A DNA stretch of 18,691 nucleotides from Crocinitomicaceae bacterium (GTDB lineage Bacteria > Bacteroidota > Bacteroidia > Flavobacteriales_D > Crocinitomicaceae). This document shows, piece after piece, positions 13,505-18,691 of the stretch (its first letter is position 1; each line of letters opens with the position of its first letter). Where the stretch lies: contig JAHEMP010000015.1 of the NCBI GenBank assembly GCA_024643585.1, positions 1 through 18,691 on the forward strand, read 5' to 3'. The translations under genes and the position numbers were made by a program. The notes under the pieces were generated by a model. It was given only the letters and a program-made list of their open reading frames with translations. It made no database searches and was not told the DNA's origin.

Positions 13505-14065
13505 CTACTGACCTACTACTACCTTTGCGAAACGAACAACTTTATCATTTAATAAGTATCCTTTTTCTACGTCTTCGACAACTTTCCCTTTTAAATCATC
13601 ACTAGGGGCTGGAATATTGGCAATTGCTTCGTGAATCTCGCTGTCAAAAACTTGGCCTTTAGCCTCCATTTCCTTCAAGCCTTTATTTTCTAATATTGAC
13701 TTAAATTTCGTGTAAATTAATTGGAATCCTTCTTTTAAAGCATCCGTGTCATTTAAAGAAGCGTTGTTAGCAATTGCTCGTTCAAAATCGTCTAATACAG
13801 GCAACATATCTTTCAAAACGCCAGAACTAGCGTGACTTAGTAAATCTACTTTTTCTTTGTTTGTACGTTTTCTGAAATTTTCGAACTCTGCGTATAGGCG
13901 AATAAACTTGTTATTAGCTTCAGCAAGCTGCTCTTCTAGTGTTGGTTCAACCGCTTTGTCATCTTGATCATCAGCTGTTTTAGTAGCCTCCATTTGACCT
14001 TCTTCTTGTGTATTCATCTCTTGGTCTTGTATCTCTTCTTGAGGGATATTCTGATTCTTTGACAT
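13505..14065 (-). CDS. grpE: Nucleotide exchange factor GrpE
   Basis: Exchanges ADP for ATP on DnaK. The 186-residue protein has an acidic, Glu/Gln-rich N terminus (about 1-45), the long coiled-coil helix containing LYAEFENFRKRTNKEK, the LPVLDDFERA block, and the C-terminal beta domain with the signature GQVFDSEIHEAIA, GKVVEDVEKGYLLNDKVVRFAKVVVG. The start is set at the ATG in MSKNQN; a TTG at 14105-14107 would add 14 residues, lies upstream of the near-consensus -7 element AATCTTTG (14093-14100) and would thus not be transcribed from it. It precedes dnaJ by 25 bases in the usual chaperone operon; dnaK is not in the window. Confidence 0.95.
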   Translation of the reverse strand: MSKNQNIPQEEIQDQEMNTQEEGQMEATKTADDQDDKAVEPTLEEQLAEANNKFIRLYAEFENFRKRTNKEKVDLLSHASSGVLKDMLPVLDDFERAIANNASLNDTDALKEGFQLIYTKFKSILENKGLKEMEAKGQVFDSEIHEAIANIPAPSDDLKGKVVEDVEKGYLLNDKVVRFAKVVVGQ

Positions 14066-14092
14066 TGATCTATTTTTAGAGAAACTAGTTGG

Positions 14093-14100
14093 CAAAGATT
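14093..14100 (-). promoter_or_regulatory. Near-consensus -7 element (AATCTTTG) for grpE-dnaJ
   Basis: Matches TAnnTTTG at all but the first position and gives a 27-base leader to the grpE ATG. Further upstream, a short inverted repeat GACA-GTG-TGTC (14120-14130) and two copies each of TGTCA (14127-14131, 14158-14162) and ATGAAAA (14131-14137, 14149-14155) might be regulatory for this stress operon, but they are short. Confidence 0.3.
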
Positions 14101-14163
14101 CTGCCAATTTTCAAAGGTGGACAGTGTGTCATGAAAAAATAGATTTTTATGAAAACTTGTCAC

Positions 14164-14200
14164 AAAAAAACCCGAACTGGTTGTCAGTTCGGGTTTTTTT
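14164..14200 (-). terminator. Strong terminator of the barrel/SPOR protein gene
   Basis: A perfect 16 base-pair inverted repeat: AAAAAAACCCGAACTG (14164-14179) and its complement (14185-14200) around a 5-base loop, with a GC-rich core flanked by A- and T-runs. It starts about 15 bases beyond the stop of the barrel/SPOR gene and isolates it from grpE. It is symmetric and would work on either strand. Confidence 0.93.
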
Positions 14201-14215
14201 AAAATATATCTTCTA

Positions 14216-15430
14216 TTAAGGTTTTGGTCTTAATATTTCAGCTCCTCTAGTGGATAAAATCAAATCTGCCTCAGCAATTGTGATTCTTTTTCCTCTATAG
14301 TAAGAAGTAATGAATGCATCCGTTAAACCATTTTTTCTTGCTTGTTCTAATTTGCCCTTAGCCTCATCCACAGAATGAAAAATTCCAGAATAGTAACGTG
14401 TCGTTCCGTCCTCAATTTTCAATTTGTACATTGGTGTAATGTCCTTCCAATATTTTTCTGGAATCATATTGCTGAATACTCCCAATTGAACAGTGTAGAA
14501 CAAGCCTTGATTCGGATCGTTGTTCAATAAATCATCAAACTTAGGCGTTTTAATCTCTTGACCCTTTGTATTCACCATTGCGCCTTCTGGCGTATTCGGT
14601 TCAATGTCTAAATAATTCGCTACTCCATCGTTATCATCGTCCATCATTTTAGCTTCAATAGCCTTTAAATCCTGACCTAATAAATCAATATCGCCTTTGG
14701 TGTTTTCTAGTTCTGCCTCTAGCGCTTCAATACGTTTCCTTAAATCATCTGTATCTTCGAATTTCCAATCTACGTGAGTAGAATTTTTCCCTAAATACCA
14801 ATTCAAACCAATTGAAGCAGTACCATAGTATCCATCGAAACCAGGAACCCCTTTGTTGCTTCCTGTAAATCTGTAATTATATGAATGCCCTTGGCTGAAA
14901 GTCCCTATTACAGATAAATCTGTCACAATGGACAATTTAGAAGTCAAGTAAAATTGCGGAGAAATCCCTAAAACTAGTCCTCCAACTCTATCATACCCTT
15001 CTTCTGGGTTCTCAGAAGCATCTTGTAAAAATCCTATCGTGGGACCTGCATGGCCTATAAGACTTATTTTTTTGGTCCAATCTTCGAAATTAGCGATTCG
15101 GCCTAAATTGGCTACTGCTTGTAAAGATCCTTTAATCAACCTTCCTTTGTGGTCAATAGTTCCTTCTGGAGTAGTTGAAGTGCCTGTAAATCTATCAATA
15201 CTTGCATCGAATTTTATTCCAAATTTACTATTCCCCATGTATCGAACACCTAAATCTCCGTGGAACAGATCAAAATAAGGTTTCGAATATCCAGCCGGAG
15301 CCATAGCTTTGTTAACCCCAAAGGAACCTTCAACAGAAAGTCGATTAAAATCTTTTACCTGCCCTGTAGCTTCGATTGCGCAAAAGCACATTGCAAAAGC
15401 TAGTAATAGTGTAAGTGTTATTTTATTCAT
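14216..15430 (-). CDS. Outer-membrane barrel protein with coiled coil, calcium repeat and SPOR-like end
   Basis: A 404-residue protein with a signal peptide (about 1-24, ending ATG before QVKDF). Residues about 28-218 are alternating amphipathic strands with Gly and aromatics (LSVEGSFGVNKA, GDLGVRYMG, YGTASIGLNWYLGK), as in eight-stranded OmpA-type barrels. A coiled coil (about 228-262, LRKRIEALEAELENTKGDIDLL) is followed by a thrombospondin type 3-like calcium repeat (DDDNDGVANYLDIEPNTPEG). Where OmpA proteins have a peptidoglycan-binding OmpA_C domain, this has a SPOR-like domain (about 312-390, YTVQLGVFSNM, TTRYYSGIFHSVDEAKGKLEQA, AFITSYYRGKRI). SPOR domains bind denuded peptidoglycan, so the protein probably links the outer membrane to the wall. 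A promoter (26-base leader) and a strong terminator bound it as a single gene. Confidence 0.8.
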   Translation of the reverse strand: MNKITLTLLLAFAMCFCAIEATGQVKDFNRLSVEGSFGVNKAMAPAGYSKPYFDLFHGDLGVRYMGNSKFGIKFDASIDRFTGTSTTPEGTIDHKGRLIKGSLQAVANLGRIANFEDWTKKISLIGHAGPTIGFLQDASENPEEGYDRVGGLVLGISPQFYLTSKLSIVTDLSVIGTFSQGHSYNYRFTGSNKGVPGFDGYYGTASIGLNWYLGKNSTHVDWKFEDTDDLRKRIEALEAELENTKGDIDLLGQDLKAIEAKMMDDDNDGVANYLDIEPNTPEGAMVNTKGQEIKTPKFDDLLNNDPNQGLFYTVQLGVFSNMIPEKYWKDITPMYKLKIEDGTTRYYSGIFHSVDEAKGKLEQARKNGLTDAFITSYYRGKRITIAEADLILSTRGAEILRPKP

Positions 15431-15456
15431 ATATATGAAATCTGTATTTTAAACGC

Positions 15457-15464
15457 CAAAGTTA
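15457..15464 (-). promoter_or_regulatory. -7 element (TAACTTTG) for the barrel/SPOR gene
   Basis: Perfect TAnnTTTG match in the 58-base gap after the TlpA-like gene, with a 26-base leader. No clear -33 element. Confidence 0.5.
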
Positions 15465-15488
15465 TTAAAAACAATTTAAAATTGGCAT

Positions 15489-15995
15489 TTATTTCTTTTT
15501 TGCACTTTTTACGAGGGATTTCAAAGAAAGTTTCAATCCTTCCCCCCTCAGTTGATCGCCTTGAGCAACTATGTTTCCATTTCCATCTACCAGAAAAGCG
15601 CTCGGTATGTATTTTACACCATACGCTTTTGCCACTTCACCAGTTTTGTCCCAACCATGATTTAACCAAATTAAACCATCGTCTTTGATTGCTTTTTTCC
15701 AAGGTTCTTCTTGTCTGTCTAAACTCACACTCAAAATTTCAAATCCCTTTCCTTTGGTAAACTTTTGATCTTTGAATTCAAGATATGCATCAACAACATT
15801 TGGGTTTTCCTTTCTACAAGGTCCGCACCAAGAAGCCCAAAAATCGATTAGAACCATTTTGCCTTTTAAGGAACTCAGAGTTACTTGTTCCCCATTTTGT
15901 CCTTCAAGTTTTATTTCTTGAGCCTTCTGAGTAGTCTCGTCTTTTTGAAACCCAAAAAGTAAAATGCAACTTAATACTAAAACTATTCCTTTCAT
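15489..15995 (-). CDS. TlpA-like periplasmic thioredoxin-fold protein
   Basis: A 168-residue thiol-disulfide oxidoreductase of the TlpA/ResA type, acting in the envelope. The N-terminal hydrophobic segment (about 4-16) serves as a signal peptide. The AhpC/TSA-like start (IKLEGQNGEQVTLSSLKGKMVLIDFWASWC) leads to the redox site Cys57-Gly-Pro-Cys60, and the cis-proline is in KYIPSAFLVDGNGNIV (about residue 131). A Cys at position 10 is too early in the signal to make a convincing lipobox. It follows murA by 12 bases and is probably the last gene of the DUF4290-murA-TlpA operon. The direction of its reaction (reductant or oxidant) and its partners cannot be read from sequence. Confidence 0.88.
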   Translation of the reverse strand: MKGIVLVLSCILLFGFQKDETTQKAQEIKLEGQNGEQVTLSSLKGKMVLIDFWASWCGPCRKENPNVVDAYLEFKDQKFTKGKGFEILSVSLDRQEEPWKKAIKDDGLIWLNHGWDKTGEVAKAYGVKYIPSAFLVDGNGNIVAQGDQLRGEGLKLSLKSLVKSAKKK

Positions 15996-16007
15996 ATCCT
16001 ATATTTT

Positions 16008-17312
16008 TTAAAGTCTTCTTATTTGCGCACCTAAATTATTCAATCGAATGTCTATGTCTTGATAACCACGGTCAATTTGTTCAATGTTGTGGATTGTGCT
16101 CTTACCTTTAGCTGATAATGCTGCAATCAGAAGTGAAACACCTGCGCGAATATCAGGCGAAGTCATTTGAATTCCTTTCAAACTATGAGCTCTATCTAAT
16201 CCGATTACAGTGGCTCTGTGCGGGTCACACAATATAATTTGAGCGCCCATGTCAATTAATTTATCGACAAAAAACAATCTCGATTCGAACATTTTTTGAT
16301 GGATTAATACGCTGCCTTTTGCTTGGGTCGCCACCACCAAAATTATAGAAAGTAAATCTGGAGTAAAGCCAGGCCAAGGCGCGTCGGCAATTGTAAGTAT
16401 TGATCCATCAATGAATGTATCTATTTCATAGGACTCTTGAGCAGGTACAAAAATATCGTCCCCTCTTCTTTCAAGGTGTATCCCCATTTTTCGGAATACA
16501 TTCGGTATGATACCTAAATTTTCCCAGCTCACATCTTTTATGGTGATTTCAGATTTAGTCATGGCTGCAAGCCCAATAAAACTTCCAATTTCAATCATGT
16601 CAGGCAAAATTCTATGGAAACATCCATTCAATTCTTTTACACCATCAATGTGCAACATGTTGGATCCAATCCCCTTGATTTTTGCTCCCATGCTATTAAG
16701 CATTTTACAAAGTTGCTGAAGATAGGGTTCGCAAGCTGCATTGTAAATTGTTGTTTTTCCTTCTGCCAAAACAGCTGCCATAACAACGTTTGCTGTTCCT
16801 GTAACGGATGCCTCATCCAAATGAATGTATGCGCCCTTTAATTTCTTTGCTTCGACAGAGTAAAAATGTTCACCAGCATCATAATTAAAATTGGCCCCCA
16901 ATTTTTCAAATCCTTCAAAATGCGTATCCAGTCTTCTTCGACCTATTTTATCTCCACCTGGCTTTGGAATAAATCCACGGCCAAATCTGGCCAACAAAGG
17001 TCCAACGATCATAATTGAGCCTCTTAGAGAACTAGCTCTTGCACGAAAGTCATCTGTGTCAAAGTAATCTAAATCAATATCCTTCGCTTGAAAAATAAAA
17101 GTTCCACGTTCTACCTTTTCAGTCTTTACTCCCATAGTCTGTAAAAGGTTGATCAATTTGTTTACATCTATAATATCGGGTAAATTCGATATGGTAACTT
17201 TATCAGGTGTTAAAAGTACAGCGCACAGTATCTGTAGTGCCTCGTTTTTAGCTCCTTGTGGAATTAATTCTCCTTTTAACTGTTTCCCTCCTTCTATTTC
17301 AAATGAAGCCAT
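16008..17312 (-). CDS. murA: UDP-N-acetylglucosamine 1-carboxyvinyltransferase with Asp in place of the catalytic Cys
   Basis: The first committed step of peptidoglycan synthesis: transfer of enolpyruvate from PEP to UDP-GlcNAc in the cytosol. The 434-residue protein has both inverted alpha/beta domains, with Lys22-Asn23 in GAKNEA, Arg97 in SLRGSI (matching E. coli Arg91), Arg126 (E. coli Arg120), the Asp in FTPDL (E. coli Asp305) and Arg in DIRAG (E. coli Arg397). In the flexible loop the residue matching E. coli Cys115 is Asp121 (PGGDKIGRRR; codon at 16950-16952). Fosfomycin works by alkylating that Cys, and MurA enzymes with Asp there are active but intrinsically insensitive. This is a known natural variant in several lineages. 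It lies 6 bases after the DUF4290 gene and 12 before the TlpA-like gene. Firm call. Confidence 0.97.
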   Translation of the reverse strand: MASFEIEGGKQLKGELIPQGAKNEALQILCAVLLTPDKVTISNLPDIIDVNKLINLLQTMGVKTEKVERGTFIFQAKDIDLDYFDTDDFRARASSLRGSIMIVGPLLARFGRGFIPKPGGDKIGRRRLDTHFEGFEKLGANFNYDAGEHFYSVEAKKLKGAYIHLDEASVTGTANVVMAAVLAEGKTTIYNAACEPYLQQLCKMLNSMGAKIKGIGSNMLHIDGVKELNGCFHRILPDMIEIGSFIGLAAMTKSEITIKDVSWENLGIIPNVFRKMGIHLERRGDDIFVPAQESYEIDTFIDGSILTIADAPWPGFTPDLLSIILVVATQAKGSVLIHQKMFESRLFFVDKLIDMGAQIILCDPHRATVIGLDRAHSLKGIQMTSPDIRAGVSLLIAALSAKGKSTIHNIEQIDRGYQDIDIRLNNLGAQIRRL

Positions 17313-17318
17313 TTTTAA

Positions 17319-17951
17319 TTACTTTTTCTTTTTGTACTTATTATTGTTCGATTTCTTATTTGTTTTTGGAACTGAGCTACGCTTGCCCGTACCTAAGGCT
17401 CTAAGAATTTGATTGGTATTCGCTAAATCATCTGGATTTTCAATTGCCAATTCACCGCCTGATAATTCGGATAATTGATTGGCGATTACATTGTTTTCAA
17501 CTGTATCGTTATTATAGGCCAAAAATTGCAATTTCATGAAGTTACCCATTGTCTTTTGCAAAAATGCCTTTTCCTCTGGAGATTCAATCGATTTGGCTTC
17601 GGCTAATATTTTTTGAGTGTATTTACCATAGTGTCCAAATCGTATTTTACCCTTTGGATATTCCATGATATTCGGTTTTTCATTCAAGCTTTCCTTTTTT
17701 GGAATCTCATATGGAGAGTCTACATCCAATTGAAAGTCGGACATAACAAATAGGTGTGTCCATAACTTATGACGATAATCATCCTCATCTCTCAAATGTG
17801 GATTTAATTGCCCCATAACCTCGATAATGGCTTGTGCAGCCCTATTGCGTTCATCCCGTTTTTCAACAGTCATAGCATGAGCAATCATATTTTGAACATT
17901 TCGACCGTATTCTGGGAGAATAAGCATCGATCTTGTTGTGTTGTATTCCAT
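17319..17951 (-). CDS. DUF4290 family protein
   Basis: A 210-residue protein of a Bacteroidota family of unknown function. The N terminus MEYNTTRSMLILPEYGRNVQNMI is characteristic, with further blocks in NPHLRDEDDYRHKLWTHLF and KIRFGHYGKYTQKIL. The C terminus is a long basic, Lys/Asn-rich tail (about 190-210), which could contact nucleic acid or acidic surfaces. No signal peptide or membrane segment, so probably cytosolic and mostly helical. The stop is 6 bases before the murA start, and I recall this pairing with murA from other Bacteroidota; a link to wall synthesis is inference. A TATTTTTG promoter element lies 51 bases upstream. Confidence 0.85.
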   Translation of the reverse strand: MEYNTTRSMLILPEYGRNVQNMIAHAMTVEKRDERNRAAQAIIEVMGQLNPHLRDEDDYRHKLWTHLFVMSDFQLDVDSPYEIPKKESLNEKPNIMEYPKGKIRFGHYGKYTQKILAEAKSIESPEEKAFLQKTMGNFMKLQFLAYNNDTVENNVIANQLSELSGGELAIENPDDLANTNQILRALGTGKRSSVPKTNKKSNNNKYKKKK

Positions 17952-18002
17952 GAAATTATTTACTTAGAAGATAGAACCGATAATCTTTTGATTCATACCC
18001 GT

Positions 18003-18010
18003 CAAAAATA
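18003..18010 (-). promoter_or_regulatory. -7 element (TATTTTTG) for the DUF4290-murA-TlpA operon
   Basis: Perfect TAnnTTTG match with a 51-base leader. No -33 TTG at the expected place, so support is moderate. Confidence 0.4.
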
Positions 18011-18054
18011 ATAAAATTAAATATAGATTCCTTAACTATATGTAATTTCAATGG

Positions 18055-18691
18055 TTATCGCATCAAATTAATAAATCCAGCAGCCTCTTGCTCTTCATTT
18101 CGCCAGGTCTTCACCTTTGCTTTATAGGTATACGTGTCATTATTTTGAAGCACACCTTTGTAATATCCATCCCAACCGTAATTAATGTCAAACGATTCAA
18201 AAACTAATTCTCCCCAACGATTAAAAATTTGAAAATAAAGTACCTCTTTTATTCCCCAACCTTTTAGATATATAATGTCATTTACACCATCTCCATTGGG
18301 TGTGAAAGTAGTCGGTAAATCGATAAAAGTTTCAGGATAAATATTAATCACAAACGTTCCTGTAGCATTTGAACAGCCTAAAATATCCTCCATCTCAACA
18401 GTATAAATGATATCTTCTAACCCTTGGTGAAGAGGATTTGAACAATCATAACAACTCAAGCCTGTCGGAGGTGTCCAAACGAAATTTACAAAACCATTTT
18501 GATTTGAAATTGGCAACAATGCGGTATCACCAACCACAATTGTTGTATCCCAAACAATATTCGACAAAGGTTGAATAACCACAACTGTGGCATCGTCACT
18601 TGCATCACAATCTGAAATAGTATCTAAAATTGTAAGCGTGTACGCGAGGGTGCTGTTCAGATTAGCAGTTGGATTATATATCCCAGGGTTA
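18055..18691 (-). CDS. Surface protein with type B (gliding-motility) T9SS sorting domain, partial
   Basis: The 3' end of a large gene that runs off the right edge; the reading frame stays open through base 18691, so any internal start (such as the GTG at 18580-18582) is not the true one. About 211 residues are visible. The first part has Ig/PKD-like strands with Cys pairs (SDCDASDD, GLSCYDCSNP, ILGCSNATG). The last about 85 residues form the gliding-motility-associated C-terminal domain: DLPTTFTPNGDGVND, then FQIFNRWGELVFES, YGWDGYYKG and the final FINLMR. This signals export through the T9SS and attachment by the type B route, often used by adhesins. A promoter for DUF4290 follows its stop; no terminator hairpin is clear. 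Confidence 0.9.
   Translation of the reverse strand, partial: NPGIYNPTANLNSTLAYTLTILDTISDCDASDDATVVVIQPLSNIVWDTTIVVGDTALLPISNQNGFVNFVWTPPTGLSCYDCSNPLHQGLEDIIYTVEMEDILGCSNATGTFVINIYPETFIDLPTTFTPNGDGVNDIIYLKGWGIKEVLYFQIFNRWGELVFESFDINYGWDGYYKGVLQNNDTYTYKAKVKTWRNEEQEAAGFINLMR

Noticed and set aside
14066..14107. TTG start giving GrpE 14 extra residues
   Set aside because: It lies upstream of the likely -7 element, and the extra residues are not GrpE-like; the ATG at 14063-14065 fits better.

Overview
The window reads as a densely coded, AT-rich stretch of a Bacteroidota chromosome, most likely from Flavobacteriales. Four things point there: two proteins with type IX secretion (T9SS) sorting domains, one type A and one gliding-motility/type B; TAnnTTTG promoter elements ahead of most transcription units and no convincing Shine-Dalgarno sites; a DUF4290-murA gene pair; and flavobacterial-type DnaJ and L31 proteins. 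The family placement is inference. I see no rRNA, tRNA, insertion sequence, CRISPR array or prophage, and no gene-free stretch reaches 300 bases.

Layout. Bases 151-2019 hold a small TerB-like protein, then a divergent pair: a DCC-family (DUF393) protein on the minus strand and a 3-hydroxybutyryl-CoA dehydrogenase on the plus strand. A G/C-rich hairpin repeat lies midway between their promoters. Bases 2183-3997 hold menB (menaquinone synthesis) followed 9 bases later by an exported alkaline-phosphatase-superfamily enzyme. Bases 4071-7752 are a tight minus-strand three-gene unit: an exported WG-repeat protein, a TonB-like protein with one membrane segment, and an AAC(3)-fold acetyltransferase. 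Then come ribosomal protein L31 type B (minus), a beta-helix lipoprotein and a Crp/Fnr regulator (both plus), and a convergent secreted T9SS protein sharing a two-way terminator with the regulator. Bases 12364-14065 are the grpE-dnaJ chaperone operon. Next upstream is an outer-membrane barrel protein ending in a SPOR-like domain, then the DUF4290-murA-TlpA-like operon. The right edge cuts through the 3' end of a type B T9SS surface protein.

Most of the region is housekeeping plus envelope biology: peptidoglycan precursor synthesis (MurA), a probable peptidoglycan-contacting outer-membrane protein, periplasmic redox, surface lipoproteins and secreted proteins. The points most worth a second look are the Asp-for-Cys MurA, the DnaJ with only one zinc centre, the CxxC in an L31 type B protein, the SPOR-tailed barrel protein, the WG-TonB-acetyltransferase operon, the palindrome between the divergent promoters, and two promoters placed so close to their start codons that the mRNAs should be nearly leaderless. 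I did not find strong evidence for a wholly new system; the WG-TonB-acetyltransferase operon is the best candidate for an undescribed one.
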